Source of the DNA: Propionicicella superfundia DSM 22317
Lineage (GTDB): Bacteria; Actinomycetota; Actinomycetes; Propionibacteriales; Propionibacteriaceae
Reading direction: 5' to 3'
Assembly (NCBI RefSeq): GCF_000423465.1
Contig: NZ_AUIA01000013.1
Location: 62,001-126,000, forward strand
Length of the DNA stretch: 64,000 bases
The translations under genes and the position numbers were made by a program. Under the pieces are notes generated by a model that searched no databases, had not been told where the DNA came from, and saw only the letters and a program-made list of their open reading frames with translations. Below are positions 7,810 to 15,406 of the stretch, piece by piece. How positions within the stretch are numbered: the stretch's first letter is position 1; every line of letters starts with the position of its first letter.

Positions 7810-9000
7810 GTGCTGTTGGCCGTCGTGGCGGCGATCACCATGGCGGGCTTGGTGTGGTTGTGGCCCACGGAGCGGGTGTTGCCGGAGGGTTCGGTGCTGA
7901 CGACCGAGGGGATCGTGCCCGTGCGCGGGCAGATCACCGCGATCGAGCCGTGCCCGGCGGCCCCGGACGCCCCGCCGACCGGGCCGGACGCCGGCGTCCA
8001 ACACGCCTGCCTCGTCGCCCAGGTCGAACTCGACCGCCGGGCGGGCGAACTCGTGGACGTGGAGCTGGTGGGAGTGACCGCGTGGAGCGGCCTGCAGCCC
8101 GGCGACGGCGTCCACGTGGCCGAGGTCGGCGCCACCGAGGGGGTGCCCGGGGGATGGTCGTTGATCACGGTTGACCGGATCCCGGTCCTGGCGATCTTCA
8201 CGATCCTGTTCGTGGTGGCGGTGCTGGTCGTCGCCGGCCGGAAGGGCTTCTTCGGGCTGCTGGGGCTGGTGGTGTCCGGGGTGGTGCTGTTCGGGTTCAT
8301 GATCCCGGCCCTCACGTCGGGACAGCCGGCTGTGTGGGTGGCGATCGTGGGGTCGACCGCCATCATGTTCGTGGTGCTCTATCTGGCCCATGGGGTGTCG
8401 TGGCGGACCACGTCAGCGTTCGTCGGCACCTGGTTGAGCCTGTTGGTGACCACCGGCCTCGGCGCGCTGGGCGTCTCGATGGCCCGGCTGAGCGGCATCT
8501 CCAGTGAGGAGACCCTCGCGCTGACCAACCTGCTCGGTGACCTCGACTTCCCTGACATCCTTACCTGTAGTCTGGTGATCGCGGGCCTGGGCGTGCTGAA
8601 CGACGTGACGATCACGCAGGCGTCGTCGGTGTGGGAGGTCCGGGCCGCCGGGCCGCACCTGAGCCGGGGGCAGTTGTTCGCCTCGGGGATGCGGATCGGC
8701 CGCGACCACATCGCCTCCACGATCTACACCATCGTGTTCGCGTACGCCGGCGCTGCGCTGTCGCTGTTGCTGCTGTTGTCGTTGTACGAGCAGCCCCTGA
8801 ACCTGCTGCTGTCGACCGAGCAGTTCTCCGAGGAGATCATCCGCACCCTCGGCAGCGGCATCGGCCTCGTGCTGAGCGTTCCCCTCACCACCGGCGTGGC
8901 CGCCCTCACCGTCGCCGGCGCGGCTGGGGCGGCTCGCCGATCGGGTAGAGGAGCCGACGACCCCGAGCGGGCCGCCCCGGGCCCCCGGCGAGCGATCTAG
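7810..9000 (+). CDS. YibE/F-like multi-pass membrane protein with N-terminal frameshift
   Basis: A YibE/F-type integral membrane protein: one N-terminal helix, an extracytoplasmic segment of about 110 residues (residues 25-125), then seven or so helices with GLGVLNDVTITQASSVWE, typical of the family. Its biochemical role is not established. The readable frame opens with a GTG at 7810 inside the first helix. An upstream ATG at 7724 encodes a His-rich leader (MSGG then five His), as expected for the family, but stops at TAG 7808-7810. A single missing base near 7805-7808 (perhaps CC read as C) would fuse the two and give a normal N-terminus. It is probably part of the copper regulon through operator 5. 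Confidence 0.8.
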   Translation: MLLAVVAAITMAGLVWLWPTERVLPEGSVLTTEGIVPVRGQITAIEPCPAAPDAPPTGPDAGVQHACLVAQVELDRRAGELVDVELVGVTAWSGLQPGDGVHVAEVGATEGVPGGWSLITVDRIPVLAIFTILFVVAVLVVAGRKGFFGLLGLVVSGVVLFGFMIPALTSGQPAVWVAIVGSTAIMFVVLYLAHGVSWRTTSAFVGTWLSLLVTTGLGALGVSMARLSGISSEETLALTNLLGDLDFPDILTCSLVIAGLGVLNDVTITQASSVWEVRAAGPHLSRGQLFASGMRIGRDHIASTIYTIVFAYAGAALSLLLLLSLYEQPLNLLLSTEQFSEEIIRTLGSGIGLVLSVPLTTGVAALTVAGAAGAARRSGRGADDPERAAPGPRRAI

Positions 9001-9019
9001 GTCAAGGTATGGCCAAGCT

Positions 9020-9037
9020 TCGTTGCGCAGCCTTGAA
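9020..9037 (+). promoter_or_regulatory. Weak direct-repeat operator 6 (TCGTTGC-N4-CCTTGAA)
   Basis: The second half-site is good and the first poor, at the same 11-bp period. It ends 63 bp before the DUF305 lipoprotein ATG. It is included because of its position. Confidence 0.35.
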
Positions 9038-9100
9038 AGACGGCGGGTGCCCCGCTTCCCTCGGGGGTGCGGCCGATTGTCTGCGAGAAACAGGAGAACA

Positions 9101-9721
9101 ATGAGAGCAACACCGAAGTGGGTCACGATCGTGATGGGCGTCGTGGTAGCGGCAACCATGCTGGGGGCGTGCTCGGCCACGCCGGCGGCCACTCCCGGCC
9201 CAGCCTTGACGACGGCAGGGTCAGCGAACCCGGACAGTGCGGCCGTCCACAACGAGGCAGACACGGCGTTCGCGCAGATGATGATCGTGCACCACCAGGG
9301 TGCGATCGAGATGGCCGACCTCGCCGCCCAGCAGGCCCAGAGCGCGGACGTCAAGGCGCTGGCCGAACGCATCTCGGCCGCCCAGGGCCCCGAGATCGAG
9401 ACCATGAGCGGCTGGCTTGCCGCGTGGGGCGAGGATCCGATGCCGGCCGAGAGTGACATGCCCGGGATGGACCACTCGGGCATGGACATGGACGGGAGAA
9501 GCCAGGAAGAGGTGATGGCCGAGCTGCGAGGCTTATCGGGCGCCGACTTCGACAGGCAGTTTCTCACCTCGATGATCGCCCACCATCAAGGAGCGATCGA
9601 GATGGCCCAGACCCAACTCGCCGACGTCCGCGACCCGCAAGCCATCGAGCTGGCGCAGAAGATCATCGCCGACCAGGAAGCAGAGATCGAGGAGATGCAG
9701 GGATTGCTCGCATCAGCGTAG
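9101..9721 (+). CDS. DUF305 lipoprotein
   Basis: A 206-residue exported lipoprotein: basic start MRATPKW, hydrophobic core, and lipobox MLGAC, so Cys24 or so becomes the lipidated N-terminus. Two DUF305 repeats follow (AFAQMMIVHHQGAIEMADLA and FLTSMIAHHQGAIEMAQ), with a Met/Asp-rich connector (SDMPGMDHSGMDMDG) that looks suited to copper binding. Proteins of this family are found in periplasm-like or surface locations near copper exporters. AGGAGA stands about 4 nt before the ATG. A very strong hairpin follows the stop, so the gene is probably a single transcription unit. It is a natural substrate for the Lgt/Lnt pair at 4753-7129. Confidence 0.9.
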   Translation: MRATPKWVTIVMGVVVAATMLGACSATPAATPGPALTTAGSANPDSAAVHNEADTAFAQMMIVHHQGAIEMADLAAQQAQSADVKALAERISAAQGPEIETMSGWLAAWGEDPMPAESDMPGMDHSGMDMDGRSQEEVMAELRGLSGADFDRQFLTSMIAHHQGAIEMAQTQLADVRDPQAIELAQKIIADQEAEIEEMQGLLASA

Positions 9722-9733
9722 GAACCCGACCGT

Positions 9734-9768
9734 GGCGAGGGGCCGGCAGGTGCTGCCGGCCCCTCGCC
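9734..9768 (+). terminator. Terminator hairpin after the DUF305 lipoprotein gene
   Basis: A perfect 15-bp stem (GGCGAGGGGCCGGCA with its complement) closes on a 5-nt loop 12 bp after the stop codon. No U-tract is present, as is common for hairpins in high-GC actinobacteria. Confidence 0.75.
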
Positions 9769-9807
9769 CTCGGACGACCGCACATGCTGTTCTCAGGCCA
9801 GACGAGA

Positions 9808-9825
9808 TCTTGAGGCTGCCTTGAC
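9808..9825 (+). promoter_or_regulatory. Direct-repeat operator 7 (TCTTGAG-N4-CCTTGAC)
   Basis: It ends 26 bp before the ATG at 9852, closer than the other copies. It heads the glutaredoxin-like, CcdA, redoxin operon. Confidence 0.6.
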
Positions 9826-9851
9826 CGGTCCCCCCGGTGAGGGGAACCACC

Positions 9852-10175
9852 ATGGTCGTCGTGAACACGACGAACAACACTTGGGCCCGGGTCGGCCACC
9901 AGACCGCCCGGGCTGCGTCGCCCATGGTCACCCTGGTAACCGCCGAGGCCTGCCACCTCTGTGAGGACGCCCACACGGAACTCCTGAACCGCGCGACCCA
10001 AGGGCAGCTACTGCTCGACCAGGTGGACGCCGAATCACCGCAGGGCCAGAAGCTCCTCCATCAACACCGCCCGGCCATGTTCCCCCTCGTGCTGCTCGAC
10101 GGCGCGTTCCTCAGCGCCGGACGCCTCCCGCGCCGCAAGCTCGACCGCGCCCTCGCGGCACGGAAGGCCTCGTGA
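9852..10175 (+). CDS. Glutaredoxin/thioredoxin-fold small protein with CxxC
   Basis: A 107-residue protein whose core MVTLVTAEACHLCEDAH carries a Cys-His-Leu-Cys redox site at the start of a thioredoxin-like fold; the later HRPAMFPLVLLDG supplies the cis-proline region. It probably exchanges thiols and disulfides in the cytoplasm. The ATG at 9852 follows GAGGGGA by 6 nt; a second possible start is the Met of MVTLVTAEAC. The stop overlaps the start of the CcdA-like gene (TGATG), so translation is coupled. With CcdA and the membrane redoxin it could deliver electrons to outside copper-binding thiols; this is inferred from order. Confidence 0.8.
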   Translation: MVVVNTTNNTWARVGHQTARAASPMVTLVTAEACHLCEDAHTELLNRATQGQLLLDQVDAESPQGQKLLHQHRPAMFPLVLLDGAFLSAGRLPRRKLDRALAARKAS

Positions 10176-11152
10176 TGGGCTCGGAACTCCTGGCCACCGG
10201 CAGCATCCTGGCCGCCTTCTTCGCGGGCACGGTGGCACTGTTCGCACCCTGCTGCATCGTCTTCCTCGCCCCGTCGTACCTGGCTGCTGCGGTCAAGAAC
10301 AACCGGTGGCGCCTCCTCCCGCTGACCTTCGTCTTCGCGGCAGGCCTGGCGCTCGTCCTGGTCCCGATCACGCTCGGGGTGAGTCTGCTGGCCGGTGCGA
10401 TCGCCAAGTACCACGTGATCCTGTACTGGGCCGGTGGCCTGCTCATGATCGGCCTCGGCCTGCTGGCCCTCAGCGGCCGGATGTGGTCCATGCCGTCGAT
10501 GCTGCGCGCCCCCGACACCACCCGCGGCGACACGGCGACCTTCTTCAGCCTCGGCGTGTTCTCAGGGATCGCGTCCAGCTGCTGCGCCCCCGTCCTGGCA
10601 GGCGTGATGACCCTGTCCGCTCTCTCCGGCAACCCGCTCGGCGGCCTGGTCCTCGGGCTGGCGTTCGTGTTCGGCATGGTCATCCCGCTGCTCGTCATGG
10701 CACTCGTGTGGGACGCCGCCCGCCTCAACGAACGACGCTGGGGCCGGGCGAAGCCCATCAGGGTGACCGTCGCCGGCCGCAGCCTGCACACCAACAGCGT
10801 CAACCTGCTCGTCGCGGTCGCGTTCGTCATCATGGGCGTCTGGGTCATCACCCTCGCTGGCACGGCGACGATGACCGGGTCGGGCACCTGGGTGCAGCTC
10901 GCCGCCGGCGACTGGATCACCCAAGCCGCGCAGGCCGTCCTCGGCTGGCTTGCCCCGGTCCCTGAGCCCGTCCTCGGCCTCGCCTTGTTGGGGCTGGCCG
11001 GGGTGTTCGTGTGGACCACGCTCCGCGACCGCCGCCGCGACGCGCGCCAGGGAGCCGAAGAGCACGTCGACGCCGACCCCACCCTGCCGCACTGCCACAG
11101 CACGACCGACGCCGACCACCCGATCGCCGACCACGACACCGCAAGGAACTGA
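10175..11152 (+). CDS. ccdA: CcdA/DsbD-like transmembrane thiol-disulfide carrier
   Basis: A 325-residue integral membrane protein with about seven to eight helices. Paired cysteines lie in two helices (LFAPCCIVFLAPS and SSCCAPVLAG), as in CcdA/DsbD family proteins that move reducing power from cytoplasmic thioredoxin to the outside. The C-terminal tail is hydrophilic and His/Asp-rich (LPHCHSTTDADHP), a possible metal-binding feature not usual in the family. It lies between a CxxC protein and a membrane-tethered redoxin with overlaps of 1 nt and a gap of 5 nt, a complete electron path in one operon. CcdA is the best fit; the exact partner is unproven. Confidence 0.85.
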   Translation: MGSELLATGSILAAFFAGTVALFAPCCIVFLAPSYLAAAVKNNRWRLLPLTFVFAAGLALVLVPITLGVSLLAGAIAKYHVILYWAGGLLMIGLGLLALSGRMWSMPSMLRAPDTTRGDTATFFSLGVFSGIASSCCAPVLAGVMTLSALSGNPLGGLVLGLAFVFGMVIPLLVMALVWDAARLNERRWGRAKPIRVTVAGRSLHTNSVNLLVAVAFVIMGVWVITLAGTATMTGSGTWVQLAAGDWITQAAQAVLGWLAPVPEPVLGLALLGLAGVFVWTTLRDRRRDARQGAEEHVDADPTLPHCHSTTDADHPIADHDTARN

Positions 11153-11157
11153 CGACC

Positions 11158-11778
11158 ATGCCCACCAACCAGCGAACCACCACCAACCGCCGGCAACAGC
11201 TCCGAGACCAACGGGCACGCGAATCAGCCAAGGAGACCAAGCGTCGCCGCCTGTTCAGGGCGGCAACGGCCCTGCTGACCACGCTCATCGTCGCCCTCGT
11301 CGGGTTCGGCCTGTGGAGTGCCCGGCCGGTTGAGGGTGGCCCGTCCGGTCAGGCGCCCGCGTTCACCCTGCCGACGACCGCGGGCACCACCGTGTCCCTG
11401 TCGGACTACCGCGGCGGACCCGTGATCCTCTACTTCAGCGAGGGCGCCGGCTGCGGCTCCTGCACCCAGCAGATGGCCCTCATCGAGCAGGAGCCGGGCT
11501 TCGCCGCAGCCGGCATCACCGTGCTCCCCATCGTGATGAACACCGCCGCCCAGATCCAGCCCGACCTGGACCGCTTCGGCGTCACCACCCCCTACCTGCT
11601 GGACGACGGCACGGTCTCGAAGGCCTACGACACCCTCGACAAGGGCATGCACCCCGGCCTGCCCGGGCACGGCTTCGTCCTGATCGACGCCGACGGCAAC
11701 CAGGTCTGGGAGGGAAACTACCCCTCCATGTGGCTCGACCCCGTCGAGCTCCTGCACGAAGCCACCAGCCGCCTGTGA
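11158..11778 (+). CDS. Membrane-anchored peroxiredoxin/TlpA-like redoxin
   Basis: A 206-residue protein: a basic cytoplasmic segment rich in Arg/Lys (residues 1-38), one membrane anchor (about 39-58), then a thioredoxin-fold domain outside. The active site reads GAGCGSCTQQM, a CxxC, and the peroxiredoxin-type ILYFSEG and GFVLIDADGNQVW are visible. By family it reduces disulfides or peroxides outside the membrane, and the CcdA-like gene just upstream would feed it electrons. The ATG at 11158 follows AAGGA by 10 nt; longer frames upstream are overlap with ccdA. Keeping extracytoplasmic copper-binding cysteines reduced is a reasonable but unproven role. Confidence 0.85.
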   Translation: MPTNQRTTTNRRQQLRDQRARESAKETKRRRLFRAATALLTTLIVALVGFGLWSARPVEGGPSGQAPAFTLPTTAGTTVSLSDYRGGPVILYFSEGAGCGSCTQQMALIEQEPGFAAAGITVLPIVMNTAAQIQPDLDRFGVTTPYLLDDGTVSKAYDTLDKGMHPGLPGHGFVLIDADGNQVWEGNYPSMWLDPVELLHEATSRL

Positions 11779-11803
11779 ACGGGCGCGAACGCTGCGCCGC
11801 CGA

Positions 11804-11821
11804 CCTTGTAGCGATCTTGAC
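11804..11821 (+). promoter_or_regulatory. Direct-repeat operator 8 (CCTTGTA-N4-TCTTGAC)
   Basis: It ends 72 bp before the ATG of the SHOCT-domain gene. The 115-bp gap that holds it contains no other feature I can support. Confidence 0.55.
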
Positions 11822-11893
11822 CGACCGCAGACGGGCCGCACGCCGTTCACGCACCACCCTGGCCCTAAGGCCAGCTCAAGAAGGGAACCAATA

Positions 11894-12136
11894 ATGATGT
11901 GGGGAGACAACAGCGGCTGGGGGATGTGGTTGGGAATGGGGATCAGCACGCTCATCCTCGTCGTCCTGATCGCTCTGTTGGTGTGGTCCATCAGCAGGAT
12001 CGGCCGCGTCGAGGCGCCCAGGCCCCAGCGCGAGCGGCCGACCGCGTTGGAGCTGCTGGACGAACGCCTCGCTCGCGGGGAGATCGAACCCGACGACTAC
12101 CAGCAGCGCCGACGGATCCTCAACGACCAACGCTGA
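11894..12136 (+). CDS. SHOCT-domain small membrane protein
   Basis: 80 residues: a short N-terminal stretch with Trp/Gly/Met, one membrane helix (about 15-38), and a C-terminal SHOCT motif (ALELLDERLARGEIEPDDYQ). SHOCT is a short helical module found at the ends of many bacterial membrane proteins; it is thought to mediate interactions. GAAGGGA lies about 7 nt before the ATG. Such proteins recur in actinobacterial copper clusters, and this one has its own operator 8. No specific activity can be read from the sequence. Confidence 0.8.
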   Translation: MMWGDNSGWGMWLGMGISTLILVVLIALLVWSISRIGRVEAPRPQRERPTALELLDERLARGEIEPDDYQQRRRILNDQR

Positions 12137-12198
12137 ACCCTGCCGGGGGGGCGCCGACCCGCACCCCTGCATGCCACGAACTACCCAAGGAGCGCACC

Positions 12199-12531
12199 GT
12201 GACGAGGACTACGATCAGGAGAGTCAGCACCTTCGGGGTGAGCGGTCTGACCTGCCCGGACTGCCTCGTCCTGCTCATGGAGCGCGTCCGACAACAGCCC
12301 GGGGTTCGGGAGGTGACCGTCGACCTTGAGCCTGCGGGTGAATCGTCCCTGACGATCGCCCCCGCGGAGGCCGTGAGCGCCGAGGAAATCCGAGCCCTGG
12401 TCGACGAGATCGGCTTCGACTACATCGCCCGCCGCAGTCACCGCCGGCCCCTCCGGGGACAGGACGCTCGCTCGTGGTCTCCCCTGATCCACAGCAAGGC
12501 TGGCGGACCCGAGCTCACGCACCTGCCCTGA
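12199..12531 (+). CDS. Stand-alone HMA-type copper-binding protein
   Basis: 110 residues from a GTG with AAGGA 7 nt upstream. The first 75 residues form a heavy-metal-associated domain of the Atx1/CopZ type with the binding loop GLTCPDC (CxxC) and VREVTVDLEP as the second strand. Here Met of the usual MxCxxC is Leu. The tail is basic and unrelated. Since the copper ATPase of this island lacks HMA domains, this protein could be its cytosolic Cu(I) donor or a scavenger; MerP-like use for another soft metal cannot be excluded. Confidence 0.75.
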   Translation: MTRTTIRRVSTFGVSGLTCPDCLVLLMERVRQQPGVREVTVDLEPAGESSLTIAPAEAVSAEEIRALVDEIGFDYIARRSHRRPLRGQDARSWSPLIHSKAGGPELTHLP

Positions 12532-12556
12532 CGCCCGCCCTGGACGGAGCACCAGC

Positions 12557-12910
12557 ATGAGCGCCGACCACGTCCACGCGCCGCAGGGCACCCATCGCAG
12601 CAAGCTCACGATCGCGGTCGGGATCACTGCCGCCATCCTGGTCGCCGAGGTCATCGGCGCGTGGTGGACCAACAGCCTCGCGTTGTTGGTCGACGCCGGT
12701 TACATGCTCACGGCCGCGTCGGGGCTGCTGATGGCGCTCATCGCCACCAACCTCGCCCTGCGGCCACCCACCCCCGAACGCACCTGGGGCTGGCGGCGCG
12801 CCGAAGTCCTGGCCGCTGGCGCCCAGGCCGCGGTCCTGCTAGCGGTCGGGGTGTATGCGTTCGTCGAGGGTGTTCGGCGCCTGTACACACCGGCCTGTCG
12901 AAGGATCTGA
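12557..12910 (+). pseudogene. Cation diffusion facilitator (CzcD-like), truncated by recombination
   Basis: The first ~107 residues match the N-terminus of CDF-family divalent metal exporters: SKLTIAVGITAAILVAEVIG, then NSLALLVDAGYMLTAASGLL with the metal-binding Asp, and ERTWGWRRAEVLAA. The family is usually about 300 residues. Here the match stops after EGVRRLYTP, and the frame ends nine bases into what reads as an integrase C-terminus in another frame. The missing membrane segments and cytoplasmic domain make transport very unlikely. The break at about 12885-12895 marks the right border of the copper island and the left end of the first recombinase module. Confidence 0.88.
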
Positions 12911-13107
12911 CGCTGCACAGCCTCCGGCATTCCTACGTCACGCATTTGCTGGAGTTCGGCTATGCCGATCGATTCGTCCAGGAGCAGGTCGGGCACATGC
13001 ACGCCTCGACGACCTCGATCTACGCCTCCGTCAGTTCGGACTACAAGAACCGGGTGCTCGCGGAAGCACTGAAGGCCCTCATCGAAGGAGAAGCTGATGA
13101 CCGTTGA
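12890..13107 (+). pseudogene. Tyrosine recombinase, C-terminal catalytic fragment
   Basis: About 72 residues of an integrase catalytic domain read in the frame after the broken CDF gene. They contain the second-half active site: LHSLRHSYVTHLLEFG (HxLRH), VGHMHASTT (GH) and the Tyr nucleophile in TSIYASVS. The N-terminal DNA-binding part and first Arg box are missing, so it cannot act alone, although no start was kept. It ends inside the XRE gene (ATG at 13097), the same order as in the complete module at 24973-28164. It is the remains of module 1 after deletion or recombination into the CDF gene. Confidence 0.88.
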
Positions 13108-13432
13108 GCTCGACACCGGATGGAATCTCCGCAGAGTGATGGCTTCGCGCGGGATCTTCCAGACCTCCAAGCTGAAGCCACTGCTCGAGGAACGCGGGAT
13201 CGACCTGTCCAGGGAGCAGGTGTATCGGCTGGTGACGCAACCGCCTCAGCGGGTGCGTCTCGACGTGTTGGCGGCGTTGTGCGATGCGCTGGAGTGCTCA
13301 CTCGACGATCTCGTGACAATCGCTCGCCGAGAGGCATCGACCCCGGTGGCCGTGGGCGAGGAAGCGACGCGCGGGTCGATCGGTGATCTCCGTCCTGTCC
13401 GCGCAACCATCCGCCGTCCGCGTACGAAGTAG
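13097..13432 (+). CDS. Small XRE/Cro-type HTH protein of recombinase module 1
   Basis: 111 residues with AAGGAG 6 nt before the ATG. A Cro/CI-type helix-turn-helix fills residues 8-75, with WNLRRVMASRGI at the start, LSREQVYRLVT as recognition region, and LDVLAALCDALECSLDDLV as the last helices. The tail is basic. It resembles the HTH protein at 26748-27074 in layout and shared words (WNLR, RGI, the Leu-Cys-Leu-Asp-Cys region before DLV/DLM), and both sit between a tyrosine recombinase and a zinc-ribbon protein. It probably binds the ends or promoter of the element. Confidence 0.85.
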   Translation: MTVELDTGWNLRRVMASRGIFQTSKLKPLLEERGIDLSREQVYRLVTQPPQRVRLDVLAALCDALECSLDDLVTIARREASTPVAVGEEATRGSIGDLRPVRATIRRPRTK

Positions 13433-13437
13433 CCACG

Positions 13438-15399
13438 GTGGCCAAGCCTCCGCAGCAGCCGAGAGTCACGGAAGTTATCGACCTCGTGCGTCCCCTCGTT
13501 CCCGAGATCTTGCCCGAGCGTCTCGCTGAGATCGTGCATTCGGTTGCGCCAGTGCCCCTCACGCAGCGGCTTCTTGAGCTCGCGCTGATCAAGCAGCCTG
13601 GGGTCCTCGAGGTGCGGCATGCGAATGTGCCGGTGACCGTCCAGGATCTGGCCCGCGCGCTGGTAGAAGAAGGAGCAGACCGGGTAGTGCTGCCGACGTG
13701 CGAGTCCTGCGGCCGCTCGGTGAGAATGCCCCACAAGACGCCGAGCGGTGGTCGGCACTGCTCTCGTTGCGAGCGGAACGCCAGGTCCGTCTCCTGCGCT
13801 TCCTGTGGCCGGGTCCGACCCGTGCAGCGCACGATCGACGGACAGCGCTTCTGCCGCGAATGCTGGCGAGCCGACCCTCGATCGTTCGGTGACTGCTCGC
13901 GGTGCAGGCAGCACGCGACCATCATCGTCCGCCGCCCGGAACTCGTCTGCCTGGCCTGTTATACCGCACCGATCAAGACCTGCGGTCTCTGCGGAGAACC
14001 TGGCCGGGTCGCCTCCCACCTTGACGGGCGACGGGTATGCGCACGCTGCTATTACGCGATGCGTAGACCGCAGCCCTGTCCCGAGTGCGGGCGCAGGGTG
14101 TTCTTGACCGGTTTCATGAACGGTCAGAAGTTCTGCGCCGACTGCGCGGGCGCTCCGGTGACGATGGCCTGCCCTGGGTGTGGCTCGATCGAGGAGATCC
14201 GCAAGCATCATCTCTGCGTCGAGTGCCGCCGGCCCGTCGCGATCCAGCAGTTGCTCGCCGACGACGCGGGAGAGATCCGCGCGGACCTCCACCCCCTTGC
14301 GGACTATCTGCTCACGCACCACAGCAAAGCCGCATCGCTCGAACGCTGGATGCACAAGAGCAAGTGCGCGATGGTGCTCCGCGAGATCGCGGACGGAACC
14401 CTGCCACTCACCGCCGAGGCGATCATCACCCGAGCCCGGTCGGGACAGTCGGTAGCGTTCCTCCTCTCGCTTCTGGTCCGCTCAGGAGTGCTTCCGGAGA
14501 TCGATGTCGAAGGCACGCGCTTCGACCACTGGCTCGATGGATGGTTGGCGGGCATCGAACATGCCGAGGACCGGCTGGTCCTGCGCCGGTACTGCACCTG
14601 GGAGCTCCTCCGGTCCACCCGGGCTTTCCGAGCGGTACCCCGCAGTACATCGAGTCCAGCCGCTGGCTTCCAAAGGCAACGGGCCGCGCTGAAGTACTGC
14701 GCCGCGCTTCTTCGAGAGATTCGGTCACAGCAAGAGACGCTGGCAACCTATCCGCAGCGCCGGCTCGACGCATATCTGACTGATTCACCGAGCCAGCGTG
14801 ACGCGCTGGCACCATTCACTCGCTGGCTACGACGGCACCGGATGAGCACCCTCCGAGTCGAGTTCCGAGCCCATCGCCTCGAAGGGCGAAGCTACGCCTC
14901 CGACCACCGATGGCAGATGGCTCGCAAGTTCCTGTCGGATGCCGGCATGGACCCGAAGACCCGGGCAGCCGGGCTCCTCGTACTGCTCTACGGCATCCAG
15001 CTGACCCGCATCGTCACGATCACCCGGACACAGATCGATACGAGCTCGCGGCCCGTCACGCTGACCGTCGGGGCCGAGCCGATCGGGCTCCCCGAGATCC
15101 TTGGCGACGCCATCAGCGATCTCGCCGACGCCGCGAAGCACCATCCTGAAGGATGGCTGTTCCCCGGCCGGAACCCAGGCAATCACCTCGCCCCGGGCCC
15201 GCTGAGCCGTCGTCTTCGCGCCGAAGGCCTGCTCGCGGGAAGCGCACGCACCACAGCGCTCATCGAGCTCACCCGGCAAATGCATCCCCGGATCGTCTCG
15301 GATCTCCTCGGCATCACGACCTCGTCCGCCGCCGCATGGTCGCGTCTCGCCGGCGGTGACTGGTCCGACTATCCGGCACTCCGTTCCGACCACGCCTGA
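13438..15399 (+). CDS. Large zinc-ribbon protein with a degraded tyrosine-recombinase C-terminus (module 1)
   Basis: 653 residues in three parts. Residues 1-80 are helical. Residues 88-280 hold about a dozen CxxC pairs (CESCGRS, CASCGRV, CGLCGEP, CPECGRR, CPGCGS), so several tandem zinc ribbons. Residues ~450-640 have the outline of a phage integrase catalytic domain: LLYGIQLTRIVTI where active enzymes have GLRxxEL, WLFPGRNPGNHL, RTTALIELTRQ, and LLGITTSS. The first catalytic Arg is Gln, the GH is Gly-Ile and the Tyr position is Trp, so it should be unable to cut DNA. A GTG start lies 5 nt after the HTH gene. It likely binds DNA or partner recombinase as an architectural subunit; this is inferred. 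Confidence 0.75.
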   Translation: MAKPPQQPRVTEVIDLVRPLVPEILPERLAEIVHSVAPVPLTQRLLELALIKQPGVLEVRHANVPVTVQDLARALVEEGADRVVLPTCESCGRSVRMPHKTPSGGRHCSRCERNARSVSCASCGRVRPVQRTIDGQRFCRECWRADPRSFGDCSRCRQHATIIVRRPELVCLACYTAPIKTCGLCGEPGRVASHLDGRRVCARCYYAMRRPQPCPECGRRVFLTGFMNGQKFCADCAGAPVTMACPGCGSIEEIRKHHLCVECRRPVAIQQLLADDAGEIRADLHPLADYLLTHHSKAASLERWMHKSKCAMVLREIADGTLPLTAEAIITRARSGQSVAFLLSLLVRSGVLPEIDVEGTRFDHWLDGWLAGIEHAEDRLVLRRYCTWELLRSTRAFRAVPRSTSSPAAGFQRQRAALKYCAALLREIRSQQETLATYPQRRLDAYLTDSPSQRDALAPFTRWLRRHRMSTLRVEFRAHRLEGRSYASDHRWQMARKFLSDAGMDPKTRAAGLLVLLYGIQLTRIVTITRTQIDTSSRPVTLTVGAEPIGLPEILGDAISDLADAAKHHPEGWLFPGRNPGNHLAPGPLSRRLRAEGLLAGSARTTALIELTRQMHPRIVSDLLGITTSSAAAWSRLAGGDWSDYPALRSDHA

Positions 15400-15406
15400 A
15401 CGAGCA

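Noticed and set aside
606-11821. TCTTGAC words as simple -35 promoter boxes
   Set aside because: A second half-site exactly 11 bp away recurs in nearly all cases and no -10 sits at a steady distance, so a direct-repeat operator is more likely.
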